Assembly (NCBI GenBank): GCA_031216915.1
Contig: CM062289.1
Span: 395,772,674 to 395,836,673 of the forward strand
Direction: 5' to 3'
DNA: 64,000 bases
DNA from: Pictodentalium vernedei
Lineage: Eukaryota; Mollusca; Scaphopoda; Dentaliida; Dentaliidae
Part shown: positions 45,965 through 56,877 of the stretch, piece by piece
Numbering within the stretch: position 1 is the stretch's first letter
How the letters are laid out: every line of letters starts with the position of its first letter
Program-made: the position numbers and the translations under genes
Notes under the pieces: model-generated
The model's database searches: none
What the model saw: the letters and a program-made list of their open reading frames with translations, nothing else
Told to the model about the DNA's origin: nothing

Positions 45965-46394
45965 AACGGTTCCAACTGAAGGCTCTTCTACTTTACTGGA
46001 GTATACTCCAGAACAAACGAACATGGTCGGGTAGTAGGGAAACCTATAGCATAGATAGAGAATTCTGAAAGAATCCGAACTAATACAACTTGTTGGGTCT
46101 ATTTGGGTAATTCTACTAAGCAAACGAGGATTCTGGGGGAATCCGAACAGAATCTACTCTAGTTCGACCGAACTTACCCTCTGGGGCCTCTCGGTCCTAT
46201 AACACTACGTGCTGCTCTACAACAAAATTTTCTGCGGAAAATCTGTTGTAAATGAAGTTGTTCAAGTCTGGTGATTTGGAGGGATTGTCGGGTTGTTTGT
46301 GGCAATTCTACGAAACAGGAAATTACTGTTGTACAAAGGAACACACCCACCGAACATATCCCTTTCCTATAAGCCTTTGGGTCACACGGCGAAC

Positions 46395-46590
46395 ACGTGC
46401 TACCCTAGAAACTAAGATGGCGGCCTCCAGTATTCAAAATGGACGGAAACACACATCACCCTAACGCGCTGCGCATGCGCACTATCACCACATCACTATG
46501 GCATTGACGCCACAACATGGCCACTCAAGCGTGTTACCATGACAACATGGCGCCACTGGGTTACGTGACATGACGTCACTTCCGGTGTCC
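46395..46590 (-). promoter_or_regulatory. promoter-like module A, copy 3
   Basis: Reverse orientation: AAGATGGCGGCC (YY1-like), GCTGCGCATGCGCAC (a strong NRF1 match), TTACGTGACATGACGTCAC (E-box-like and CRE). Spacing matches copies 1 and 2. Confidence 0.65.
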
Positions 46591-46639
46591 TGCCGATGAG
46601 GGTCGTCCGGGTGCATGATATACTGCTCACCATGCTACC

Positions 46640-46768
46640 ACGTGGGCAATCGGGATATTAAGTGTCTTTGCCCAAGGGCACAGCGCAGTTACCGGCGGTG
46701 AGGACAGAATTGTCGACATTTTGGTTTAAAGTTCAGTGCTCTAATAACAGCCACCGCGCTCCCGTTTC
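46640..46768 (-). mobile_element. SINE head fragment, minus strand
   Basis: ACGTGGGCAATCGGG, TTGCCCAAGGGCACAGCGC and a decayed tRNA-like head ending GCCACCGCGCTCCCG. The 3-prime body is missing. Confidence 0.8.
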
Positions 46769-47572
46769 TTCTACGTAAATCATTTTCCAACCCGAAGCCC
46801 AGTCTTGGGGTCGGAAGTTGGTTGAAGTTGAATTTATAAACAGGCGGCCCTGAAACTCTAATTATGTTTTTTACAAAGATGAATAAATGTACGGGAGGTA
46901 ACTTCACGCAGTAGATGCTTTACTGGCAATGCACTCATTGTTTCGAAACGCAGTTTCATGTTTCAGATAGAAATGTTGTAAACTGTCTTATTAAGACGAA
47001 TGCTGGGGTAGGGTGGGTGCTTTCTTTCACAAAGTTAGACAAACGTTTTCAAGTACTTTCAAGGGATTTTGGAATTTCGGGCCCATTTTCAAGTACTTTC
47101 ATGGCCTTGAAAATAAATTTCTAAATTGAAGAACCTTCAAGAACTATTAATGTCCTATAGCTACCTTGGACAAACCACTTGAACAGCTTGGAAAGAATAT
47201 GAACTTTCCGAAGTCAATGAGGACAGAAAGGGAAAACACCCAAATTTAAACCAATGTCAGCAGTTATGGGATGTTTAAACAGAATCTTTGTCTAGTTATT
47301 GTTACTGGAGTAGGTCTATGAATGGTCTTAGAAAGTGTCGACAAAAAGTATATATGTGCTAAGCCACCACCCCCCCCCCCTCCCCCATGATTCCCTAATT
47401 TAGCATCCCTCACCTTGCCAAGAGGTGCGATTTTTAACACCTAGAGATTTGAGAATTTAAGGCCTGATATTCCTGTTATGTGAAACTTGCATTGGGCCAT
47501 TTTTTAAAGACCCCTACCCCGCCACATCAGACCTACAGAGAGATCATGGTGTGGAAGATTATCTAGAAGACT
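46769..47572. other. no gene recognised
   Basis: TTTTCAAGTACTTTCA occurs twice near 47046 and 47087; a C run is at about 47370-47380. Only short frames. Confidence 0.4.
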
Positions 47573-47745
47573 GTTCCTTCAACCAATGCTAACCCTGCTT
47601 GTCTGGAGTTAGTATAATGGGGAGTTTGACAGTTGCTCGCCGTTGCTCGGTGGTTCTCACCGGGTACTCCGGCTTCATCCACCCGTCACGACACGAGATG
47701 ACCCAGACTGTCGAAAGTGTCGTAAAACCCAAATAAATAAATAGA
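47573..47745 (+). mobile_element. SINE 3-prime fragment
   Basis: CAACCAATGCTAACCCTGC, GTTGCTCGCCGTTGCTCGG, GGGTACTCCGGCTTC and an AAATAAATAAAT tail. The head is lost. Confidence 0.85.
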
Positions 47746-47999
47746 AGGCTCTTCAGACCTTTTCAACCCTTTACCAAACAAATCTGAGGTATCTGCCTAC
47801 AGTTTGAAAATTACCCCGGTGCTTCATTGGTGGAAATTTTGCTTGGAAGTTTTGCTTGGTGTCCTAGCGGATCATCTCTGAATTATATGTGTGGAAAAAT
47901 GCCCAACCATAGATTTTGACCCATCCACGGTGTCTACTGTAATCGGTCCTCTTTATTGTATCTAGATGAACGGTAAATAGGTTATTTCAAAATTCGAGA
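47746..47999. other. no feature recognised
   Basis: Unremarkable A+T-rich sequence before the next large repeat copy. Confidence 0.4.
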
Positions 48000-48545
48000 T
48001 TTTATTCTCTGCATACTCAGACCCTACAGACTCGAATGACTCGAATCCCATCGAGCAAATGAGCCAACGAGCAATTGCTCGATCGAGTGACTCCTCGAAC
48101 GACTCGACGACTCATTTCAGAAAAAAGGGATTCCATAGCCACAGGCGTTTTCGAAAAAGGGATTCCACAAATGGGATTCCAAAAAGGGATTCCAAAAGTG
48201 GGATTCCATCTTATGTCGAGTGACTCGCAACTATTGCTCGAATGACTCGAATCTCATCGAGCAAATGATCCAACGAGCAATTGCTCGATCGAGTGACTCC
48301 TCGAACGACTCTTATCCTCATTTCAGAAAAAAGGGGTGCCGAAGGCCATATGTTTTTCAAAAAAAGGGGTGCCAAAATTGGGGTGCCCGGGGATATGGCT
48401 ATTGGATATAAGCTTTTGTTATACACAAGGGAGATAACTCTTCATACAGATTATGGGAAATCAAGCAATCTGACTGGTTAGTTATAATTTATATAAATGA
48501 TCTAGATAAATGGAACAACAAGAATACTTGGAATAGGGTCAGAAC
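48000..48545 (-). repeat. large dispersed repeat, copy 4 (partial)
   Basis: Two GAGTGACTCG blocks (48030-48110 and 48215-48310) flank a GGGATTCCAAAAAGGGATTC block (48120-48210). Then ATCAAGCAATCTGACTGG and AATACTTGGAATAGG follow, which match module B in reverse. Module A is missing; a tandem array follows directly. Confidence 0.7.
48110..48210 (+). repeat. GGGATTCC short repeat
   Basis: Five irregular copies of AAAAAGGGATTCCA with CATAGCCACAGGCG between them. The reverse version is at 44810-44920. Confidence 0.8.
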
Positions 48546-48589
48546 TACTGCCATTACGTACCACCTTACCAGTAACAGGATCATACAAG

Positions 48590-49600
48590 CATTTGGTAGG
48601 TTAATACTATCAAGGGTTAGGATGGAACTTTCAGGGGAATATACCAACCATGCTCTGCTGCCGTTCTGTACTACCAGGCATTGACCCCACCCCAGAATAC
48701 CGCTCAATAATATGAAGCATCTGGCGAATTAGTAGTACCAAGGGCCAGCAAGAGACATACAGGGGTATGTACAGCCTATGTTATACTACCGTTATAAGCT
48801 ACTAAGCATTACCCCACCCCCACAAAATCACTAGGTCTACCATAAAGTACTACATATACCAGTCATATAATAAAACAAAGCAATCGGTTGGTTAATAGTA
48901 CCAAGCACTAACAGGGGCCTATAGGTGTATATACCGCCATACTATAGAACCGTTCTAAACTACCAGACAGTACCCCTACCCACAATACCTCTATGCCTAG
49001 CATTGCCTACCACCTATACCAGTCATAGGATAACATGAAGCATCAGGTGGATTAATAGTACTAAGGGCTAACATGAGCCCTGCATGGGCCCACAGAGGTA
49101 TATATCGTCCATACTATACTGCTGTTCTATACTGCCAGGCATTACCCCCACCCCAAAAAATCACTAGGTCTACCATAACGTACTACATATATCAGCCATA
49201 GAATAATACAAAGCAATCGGCTGGTTAATAATATCGAGGACTGGACCTACAGCGGTGTATATACCGCCCATACTATAGTACCGTTCTAAACTGCCAGGCA
49301 GTACCCCTACCCACAATACCGCTATGCCTAGCATTACGAACTACCAATACCAGCTATAAGATAATACAAAGGATTCGGTAGGTTAATAGTACTAAGGGGG
49401 TAATAGGCCAACATGCCATTCATCCTATACTGTCCAACTTAAACCACCAAGGACTATCTTTCAATACCACACTACCCCCACCCACCCTACTTCTTGACTT
49501 AGCTATAGCAGGCATAGGATAATATGAAGACCCAAGGGCTAATAGTATACAACATGGATATATACCACTACTACTATGTCGCCGCCACCCCATACGAGAA
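48590..49600. repeat. tandem array 3, ~160 bp unit
   Basis: About seven diverged units anchored on GGTTAATAGTAC-type sequence near 48599, 48725, 48898, 49051, 49221, 49381 and 49541. Each has CCATACTATA, CCGTTCTA and TACCCCCACCC-type blocks. No coding frame. Confidence 0.82.
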
Positions 49601-49669
49601 GCCCGACATCCACTGACCCGAATAACGTTATGTCAGAATGTATAGTGGACAACAACAGCGGTCAGCGTC

Positions 49670-49715
49670 TCTATGACGTCGCGCGCGTATCATGACGTCA
49701 CGACGTCAAATAGCA
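49670..49715. promoter_or_regulatory. CRE-like cluster
   Basis: ATGACGTCGCGCGCGTATC followed by ATGACGTCACGACGTCAAA: three CRE-type cores within 40 bases. It may be a relic of module A. Any function is inferred. Confidence 0.4.
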
Positions 49716-50032
49716 ACGTCAACCGTTTCGCAGGAAAAAGACTTTCAAGAAAATCCAATTTTCCCATCATTTTTCCATCACTTACCCATAATATATACCT
49801 ATAGCCCCATACATACATATATCACTATACATGCCTTAGCATACTATATATACAGTACTTACACCATTTGGTGGATCTAGCTGCAAGGAGCCGTACTTTT
49901 GCTCCCCCAAAGTTGCTCCCCCAAACGGCTCCGGTTCCTATGGGAATTTAATACTAGTTGCTCCCCCAAAGCTCCGGGTATCAAGGGTCGATTCATACCT
50001 TATATACTACTAACATCATATAACTAAAAACT
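49716..50032. other. no gene; short repeats
   Basis: TTGCTCCCCCAAA occurs twice, with a variant near 49897, between 49890 and 49975. Otherwise featureless. Confidence 0.45.
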
Positions 50033-50210
50033 AAAAATTTTCCTTTTTTGCTTCCAAAACATAGGTTATGACTCCTCATTGGAACGAGCGCGATGCGCTC
50101 GTTCCAACGAGGGGTCATAACCTATATTTTGGAAGCAAAAAATGAAAAATTTTCGTATATAGCACTGACCGGTTTTGGTCGTTATGTTAGGTGAAGGGTT
50201 AATGCAATAT
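50033..50210. mobile_element. long hairpin MITE, copy 1
   Basis: Arms of about 58 bases (50033-50091 and 50095-50152) around GAT, with ATAGGTTATGACTCCTCATT, GGAACGAGCGC in the left arm. The right side continues to CCGGTTTTGGTCGTTATG, TTAGGTGAAGGGTTAA. The copy at 61998-62245 has the same arms and ends. Confidence 0.8.
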
Positions 50211-50264
50211 AACCCAACCTAAATAGGACAGATAACGTAAATTCTCCCTACTCAAATTATGCAA

Positions 50265-50425
50265 ATGTAACCCAGTTGCATTTTGTTCAGCCAATCAAAC
50301 TATCCATATTTGAAATTGACCAATGAAATCTTTCAACACTAATTATAATTATGAAAATATGGCCCAGGTGTATTTTGTCCAGCCAATCAAATTGTCTAGT
50401 TTTAAAATTGACCAATGAAATCGAT
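50265..50425 (+). repeat. CCAAT-rich tandem duplication
   Basis: ACCCAGTTGCATTTTGTTCA, GCCAATCAAA and GACCAATGAAATC recur about 90 bases later in the same order. Confidence 0.75.
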
Positions 50426-50621
50426 GGAAGGCTTCATTTATCACTGATTTATATGACAGCAAAATATCAAATGTTTTAAAGTGAACAAAACGGACGAGTT
50501 ATATAAAATACAAATATCTCAGTCTTGAACAAAACTGAGTCACCTGTTTGAGCTCTTGGGTACTTTATAATACAGGGATTCTTCTGCCCTCATTGGGAAA
50601 GGGTACAGGGTCCATGTAATC

Positions 50622-50750
50622 TTAGTACACAGCGCTACCTTGCCCCCATGTGGCCATCGAGCCCAAAGACAATGCAGTTGCCCCTGATGGGGATCGAACC
50701 GTGAACCTTTCAATTTGGAGTCCAATGCTATAACCACCGAGCCACCGCGC
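50622..50750 (-). mobile_element. SINE head fragment, minus strand
   Basis: TTAGTACACAGCG, CCCCCATGTGGCCATCG, a GGGGATCGAACCGTG B-box region and ACCGAGCCACCGCGC. The TTGCCCAAGG core is damaged. Confidence 0.8.
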
Positions 50751-50923
50751 AGTTGTGTCTAGGCAAGTATTGGCTGCCTATATAGGCAGCCAAGACACGC
50801 CAAGAAACAACTGATAAGATTCTTAGAATGTAAATTTCATCTAACAACTGCCTGTTGGGGCACCTGTTTTGTTGCAGTAAAATGCGACCAAAATCAGAAT
50901 AGGTTCTTCAAGGATGAAACGGG

Positions 50924-51078
50924 GAGGGAGGGGGGGGGGGGGGCTAAAAATTTGCAAGACGTGACGTCCTATTTTTTATTCGGCTCCTTTTTACACCCAC
51001 CCACCACTACGTGCAAATTTTCTACTACCGTTCTCAGACACCCACCCCCACTCTCCCATTAAAATCCAAAATAAAGTT
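50924..51078. mobile_element. G-tract MITE, left half
   Basis: A G run, then CTAAAAATTTGCAAGACG, TGACGTCCTATTTTTTATTC and CCATTAAAATCCAAAATAAA, nearly identical to 26805-26960. The right half is absent here. Confidence 0.8.
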
Positions 51079-51913
51079 ATAAACTTAGTAGGCACAGCTG
51101 TCTTTAGGGAGTTTTCATAATGTTCTTAAACTGGTACCACCAATTTAAACCTCTGTGGGCTGCTTTGGGCCCCAATCTACAAATGACAAGCTGTTCATTA
51201 TCAGGCTTGGCCAGAGCAGGTGTACATATATGGGTACAAATTTTCATTTGAATTGTTCTGTCAGTTCTCTCAAGTGTTTGCTAGTTTCCTCTTCTATCCA
51301 TACAAATTCTATTAATAAACTAGAGAATTGTAATTTGTTGGACAAATTACGGGCTTTTCCCAACTTTTTAATGTGAAAAGGCAAACTGTATTGTACACAA
51401 AACTATCGATCAGTTTTGAAAACAGAAAATTTAGTGGAAATCAATGTTTTTGTGATGCTACTAGTTTTTATGCAGCCAAAACAGATATTTGAGATACAGC
51501 AGGACACCAAAACATTTAACACAAAATTTGCTCTTCAATAATTACAGAATATTTTCCTAGAAAGCAAAACAAGCGATGTCCTTCCTGCTTTGGAAAAAAT
51601 TAGTACATATGAATTATGGGCGTACGGGCCGGGGTTTCATGAAGGACTGTGCCCCAACCCACCCCTGAGTCAGGAAGGAGCCGATTTTTCAGCCGATATG
51701 CCAGAAAATTTCGGACAATTAAGTTGCCAGAAATTACCACAAAACATTTTGGTTTTCCACACAAAATGTTGTTTTCCTATCTCATCACTTAGAAGTAGCA
51801 AGTAAACTGACCATTATACTGTACAAGTTGATTCAGTGGAACCGTATCCACGTTAATATTATTCATTTATAATCACACAAGTACATATAAAGAGTTCTAT
51901 TACTGCATATTAC
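51079..51913. other. no gene recognised
   Basis: ACACCAAAACATTTAACACA near 51508 resembles 57486 in the second array, so 51440-51560 may be a decayed relative. Otherwise only short frames. Confidence 0.4.
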
Positions 51914-52123
51914 GGGAGCACGGTGGCTCAGAAGGTAGAGATGATTGTTGCAATCCAAGAAGTCCTCGGTTCGAATCCCGCCTGTGGCAACCACATTGTG
52001 TCCTTGAGCAAGACACTTCATCCCAATTTAATTTCCCACGTGGGGGGGGGGGGGGGGGGGGGGCATGATGGCGATGTGTACTAAGGGTACCTTGAGGGTG
52101 TTCTTGCCTTCAACCATTGCTAA
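51914..52123 (+). mobile_element. SINE, 5-prime part (split by Academ-like element)
   Basis: tRNA-like head GGGAGCACGGTGGCTCAG with B-box GGTTCGAATCCC, then TGTGTCCTTGAGCAAGAC and a long G run near 52043. It breaks at CAACCATTGCTAA. The continuation TAACCCTGCTTGTGTGG is at 56051. Confidence 0.9.
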
Positions 52124-52290
52124 TAGCCCAAGAACATTAGGTTTCACTAGGGAAAAAAATCGGAGAAAGCTGATTTTTTCAGGGAATGTCGAGTACATGT
52201 CACTGAACGATTAGACAAAAGTCCCCTAAAATCCCAGTTGAGCTTTTTTTTCTACAGCCTTTTTTCGAAAACGCGTTTGAAAAAAATCAA
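52124..52290 (+). repeat. left terminal inverted repeat of the Academ-like element
   Basis: Three blocks shared with 55890-56050 in reverse: ACATTAG, the A-run ATCGGAGAAAGCTGATTTTT block at 52153-52180, and CAGTTGAGCTTTTTT near 52238. The blocks are separated by small length differences. Confidence 0.85.
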
Positions 52291-52814
52291 AAAAAATCGC
52301 ACGAATTTTGTAACCTCGAATTGATCCAACTGTATTTTTTGTTTACGCGTATTTCGAGCTACATAATGTCTAATATACATTTACCTAGAGGAAAATGTGC
52401 ATTCTGTGACAATTTCTGCGAAAAATTATTGAAAATTCACAAAAAAGTATCGGATTTACGCAAAAAATGACGATTTTCCTAACGGATTTGCCCAAAGGGT
52501 CGTAGTATAGAACGGGATGTTAGTTGGACAGACGATAAAAAATCCACCACCATTTGAAGACTTTTATCATTGCTTACAAAATAGACATTATGGAAGACCC
52601 CCCTCTGCTTCTGGCCGAGTTCCCCTTTTGGCAAAAAATTCGTCAGCATGAGAACTCAACTATTTTCGGGCTTGGGACCGAACAAACACGTCCGTGTCTG
52701 GCAGCATTAGATCAATAAATAATATTTACAGAATGTACAAATCAATCAACATGGATTAAGTTACATTGACTATTATCAACGCTATATACAGAAATGACAT
52801 GACCTATATACATA

Positions 52815-55440
52815 TTATTCATCGAACTCAGAAATTTCCGACAGGACAGTGTTTCTGTGGTTGTTACAAGAATCCGAACTGCAATTACACAAACCTGAGC
52901 AAGAGAGTCCTGCCTTCTTACAACCACACCTTTTTGTACAAGCACTCTTGCAACCACAACTGATCAGATTCAGTAGGTTATCGGGGGCACATGGCTTTGT
53001 GGCTGCAGTCGGTACAAGAAGTCCATTGTCTAGCGACCACCCCCAATCCGTCGGAGGAAGCGAAGTGCCCAGCCATTGTTGGACCTGGAGATAACATCTG
53101 TAGACATGTTGTTGTGCAGCATCGCTGCTTGGTGGGAGTGAGGCTAGGTCGATGGGTTTATTCAGTTTAGATTTTGCTACATAACGCTTGTTAGTGACAT
53201 ATCTATATTGGTCGAGAGAGGAAACAGTTTTACTCCCGTATAAGATCAGAAGTTGTTCCCCGGCAGCGGCTACTGCACTTGGTGTACTGTCATCCGCCAA
53301 AATTGTGTTGACATACTGTTATGAGTCGCTAGTAACATCGGAGACAATTGTACTGAATACTTTCTTCTTACCAACTCGAAAGAGTGCAGAAGTAGTGTCA
53401 CAACCACTTATAGAATGTGCCACAAGGAGGTTGCTTCTATGGTCACCCATTTTGGTTGCTATTTCACTAACTGAAACTAGTAAGTTTGGGGTAATGGAAT
53501 ACATCATGTGAATATTACATCCCGGTTGAACTCGAGAGGTAAGAATGACTAACAAGTCTGTGTCTGTTCCCACAACGACAACATTGTTGTCATCTTGAGC
53601 GATGTCAAGTGCAGTTTCGGCTATCAGTACATCAGCATCAGCCTCGGCCTGCTTGGACTGAATATTGATAGCAGATAGCTCCTGCATTAGAAGATCGATC
53701 AGTTGGGTTTTGTTCTTGGCATTTACAAAGAAATCGGATTGGGGCGTGGTGGCTGGTAACTGGGGTGAGATATTGATATGGAATGGAATACCTGTCTTTA
53801 GATCTACGGGCTTGTTCCATGCCCTTTGTCGACATTGTACAAGCATAACCATCAAAAACAACCACGACGTTCGCCCCAAAATGTCTCACTAGATAATTGG
53901 AATATGATGTACATATGTCCTTATATGACGGCTGTTTAGGCCATACAACTGCCCTCAATAAAAATCCACTATCTACAACAAACAGAGAATGAGAATGTTC
54001 TGGGATTTTAGTTTGCTCGGAACCGTATGTTTTGGGGATCTTACCGAGCGTGCTTTTCTGTGTCTTCCTCATTCCAGCAGAATCAAACAATGCTGGTGGT
54101 TTCGGGGCGAGTTCATATTTGAGATACTCTTCCATCTCTGCTTGTGACTGAATAACACATGTGATGCGGTTGAACAGAATTGTGGGGTCAATCACTACCT
54201 TACTTCCACGGACTTTGATGCTATTTGCCATCGATGCGAAAGACTTCACAGTGTCAACACGTCGTAGTTTGATGCTGTTGAACGTTTTGCTTACAACATT
54301 CGATACGCAACATTCACCAATTTTGCGAACTTAGTCACAGTTCACAGTTTCGTCGGCCACAAGCCCGGTCGCTATAGAGACTAATTGTAGTGGATCTCTA
54401 TTCTGAAAGGGGGAATGCACTCTGAGCCAGTTCAATAATTTGGTGATATCATTGGCATCAGTCAATTGTGAACTTTGACGGAGATCCCGATGTTGTTCGC
54501 CATGACCAGTGTGAACATGAACAAAATTTTCGAGAGCATTACATATCGGAAGGCAAAGAGGTAGTCCATGTACCCATTTCGCAACAGTGCTATCGGTTTT
54601 TCCCCTGCCATGTGTGAGACCACCAGGGAGCTTGAACATTCTCATTAAACACTGCTCTATGGTCTGATCAGAATATATCCCGTCCCAGAATTTATCTGAG
54701 CGCCTTATGGTAAAGTAACCTTTCTCAGTGAACAACTTCAAATCATCCTGTTGCATTATTTCTGTTAGCTCATTCATCTGCTGCAAATAGAGATGAGAAC
54801 TTTTGGCGTATGCAAAATGACCACTTGCGTGAAATACTGGAATCATATTGCGAACACAATATGTGTGGAGTTCCCAGTCGCCTGTGCGCTCTGCTCTCAA
54901 GAACAACTGGAGAAGACCTATTTGCTCGTAGTATTGTACCCAAAGCTTTCCTGTGCGTCCTACGGACGCATTCTGGAGCAGTTCGTGTAATTTTGACAGT
55001 AGATGGTTGACACTTTCTTGATTGACAGCGTCAGCTGTTGTACAGTCACCTCTGGCAAGTCCACAGAATATTTCATTGACTTCTGTGCAGTCTATGTTAT
55101 CTAGTGTTCGGCTTTCTTCAAACACAAGTTTTGTAATGGCAATTTGTGTTAGCAAATGGGCACGAACTGCTCTTGAATATGCATGACCACTGATCAAATG
55201 ATGGATTGACCCACCAGCATAAACAGTCCCCCAAAGTTCATCCAAGCCGCTACCAGCCATGATCGAACCAATTGCCCCTAAATATGACAATCATATGGAA
55301 GCCGCCGAGTCTAACGAAAACTTTTGTCAACTTATCTGACGAAGACACAATCTCCACTGCTTTGATATAAAGTGGTTGGTCACACATTACATGCCAATGC
55401 ATCTTGAGTGTAGGCGAACACCACATTATGTGATTTAATC
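52815..55440 (-). pseudogene. Academ-like transposase: XPG-type nuclease plus CXC domain
   Basis: Read 55440 to 52815. (1) A conserved core: CDQPLYIKAVEIV, VRLGGFHM, SYLGAIGSIMAGSGL, RRSDKFWDGIYSDQTIEQCL and LPGGLTHGRGKTDS. (2) An XPG/FEN-like nuclease: VVVVFDGY, EADADVLIAETALD, VVVGTDTDLLVIL and HSISGCDTTSA, with the expected acidic residues. (3) A C-terminal region, YRCYLQVQQWLG, DWGW, then nine cysteines (CGCKSACTKRCGC and onward), a tesmin/TSO1-like CXC module. It is dead: frameshift near 55291, TAA at 54331-54333, frameshift near 53810, TAA at 53319-53321. About 870 codons remain; Academ proteins are often longer, so the N-terminus may be lost. Confidence 0.85.
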
Positions 55441-55889
55441 GAACATGGAAATTGAAACAATGATGCTATAATACGGTATTTGAATGAGAAAAGTCGATGC
55501 CGTTTGAATTTGAGTTTAGGGGGTATGGTTAATATTTCACACGTTTCACCAGTTCATTATGGAATAAATGACTATTGTTATATATCATTATAAAGCCACT
55601 GCTTTTCTGCAATTTTTGATATATAATTTAACTCCCAAAGTAGTCGTAGATTTGATTTAATGGACGTTGTGTACCGTTGTGTGTATGACAATAAATTTTT
55701 TTTCGTAATTTTGTACATTTTCGTGAATATTTCACCATTGAGTGTGAGGATTGGTACAAAGTTGGCATTTTCTGTTGGGGATATGTATTCTCAATATAAT
55801 TCAGCACGATATTTATGATTCTCACCCTACTAAGGCGAATAAGAATGAGAAATATGGAGCTGGGTCGAATTTTTTTAAAAATTTTTTTT

Positions 55890-56050
55890 TTCATCAAAAA
55901 AACGCTATAACTAAAAAAGCTCAACTCGGATTCGCGGGGACTTTTCACACTTTATCCGCAATGTGTGTCCCGGAAACATAAAAAAAAAAATCAGCTTTCT
56001 CCGATTTTTTTCCTTACTTTCTCATTTTTACGTCTAATGTGCCTGGACGA
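55890..56050 (-). repeat. right terminal inverted repeat of the Academ-like element
   Basis: Mirror of 52124-52290. TCAGCTTTCTCCGATTTTTT lies at 55991-56010 and CTAATGTGCCTGGACGA at the very end. Confidence 0.85.
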
Positions 56051-56345
56051 TAACCCTGCTTGTGTGGAGTTAGTATGTTGGGGAGTCTGAGTCGCTTGTC
56101 ATTGCTCGGTGGTTCTCTCCAGGTACTCAATGGGAGGGAGACCCCCTCCCCTTCCTTCCATACCCACATTTGGCATTTCCTACTGAGATTCAACTTTTTC
56201 GGGCTAAAAGGGTTCTCCCCCCCCCCCCCCCCCTGAAAAATAGCCTTGTACGCCTAGGCAATGAATACCTGGACTTGAATAAATACCTATATTATGGTCA
56301 TGATATAGCTGTAGATGCTGAAAGTGACCTTAAATATCAATAATT
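56051..56345 (+). mobile_element. SINE, 3-prime part
   Basis: TAACCCTGCTTGTGTGGAG, CATTGCTCGGTGGTTCTC and CAGGTACTC continue the SINE begun at 51914. A foreign C-rich stretch of about 150 bases (56130-56270) interrupts it. The end is GTGACCTTAAATATCAATAA. Confidence 0.82.
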
Positions 56346-56683
56346 AATTTATTCTCTATCATTCTGTCTGTGAATGTGTGTGATTTGTCAACAAACGAGG
56401 TTAAGCTTCCTACTTCATGATTTCACAATTTTTCCAACATATCTGTTTCAGATACAATGAAATACATGTAATATGAGTTACTGTCACACACAAATTAGTT
56501 GTTTATTTGATATGGTTTAAACCATCTAGAGAGCTAGTATACAGTGATGGGTACAGTTCAAGTCAAAATGAGTTGATTAAAGGGATGTTGAACAGCTTAA
56601 TATTTCTTGCATTGCATAACATTACTATTTTGCTATTTATTGACAGAAGGATTTCACAGAGGGTTTCCCTGACAGTATTTATT
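56346..56683. other. no feature recognised
   Basis: A+T-rich, short frames only. Confidence 0.4.
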
Positions 56684-56866
56684 TATTGGTGTTTGCGGTC
56701 GCATACTTATCCACAATGGCTAATCGTGACCGTGACAGTTTTACGGGTGGGGGAAGTCGGAGGACCCAGAGAGAACCACTGAGCATCGACGAGCAACTGT
56801 CAGCTCAACATTTTAATTATGTTCAAGCTCCACTGAAGCAGGGTACCAGCGGTTGAAGACATGAGC
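56684..56866 (-). mobile_element. outer SINE, tail and body part
   Basis: Reversed SINE from a TTTATTTATTGGTG tail through GTGACAGTTTTACGGGTGG and ACGAGCAACTGTCAGC to GGTTGAAGACATGAGC. It is interrupted by a second SINE and resumes at 57241. Confidence 0.9.
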
Positions 56867-56877
56867 ACCATTGACAT

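Larger units (their letters stand above)
44790..46620 (-). mobile_element. large dispersed repeat, copy 3 (most complete)
   Basis: In minus-strand order: module A (46600-46395), linker with AAATCACC and GCACGTAGTG, module B (46110-45480), GAGTGACTCG arrays (45440-44930) and GGAATCCCTTTTT blocks (44920-44790). The SINE at 45618-45964 is a later insertion. There is no coding frame. The order is the same as in copies 1, 2 and 4, so this is one element family whose class I cannot name. Confidence 0.65.
52124..56050 (-). mobile_element. Academ-like DNA transposon with long imperfect TIRs
   Basis: 3927 bases inserted in a SINE with a TAA duplication (52121-52123 and 56051-56053). The outer ends TAGCCCAAGAACATTAG and (reversed) TCGTCCAGGCACATTAG match at 13 of 17 positions. 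Next, GGAAAAAAATCGGAGAAAGC is identical on both sides, and a third block AGTTGAGCTTTTTT (52238 and 55910, reversed) extends the TIR to about 150 bases. It carries one pseudogene on the minus strand with XPG-type nuclease and CXC motifs. Three-base duplications and an XPG nuclease fit the Academ superfamily. Confidence 0.82.

Noticed and set aside
53638..53892. Plus-strand frames across 52766-53892
   Set aside because: They are antisense to the XPG/CXC transposase relic.
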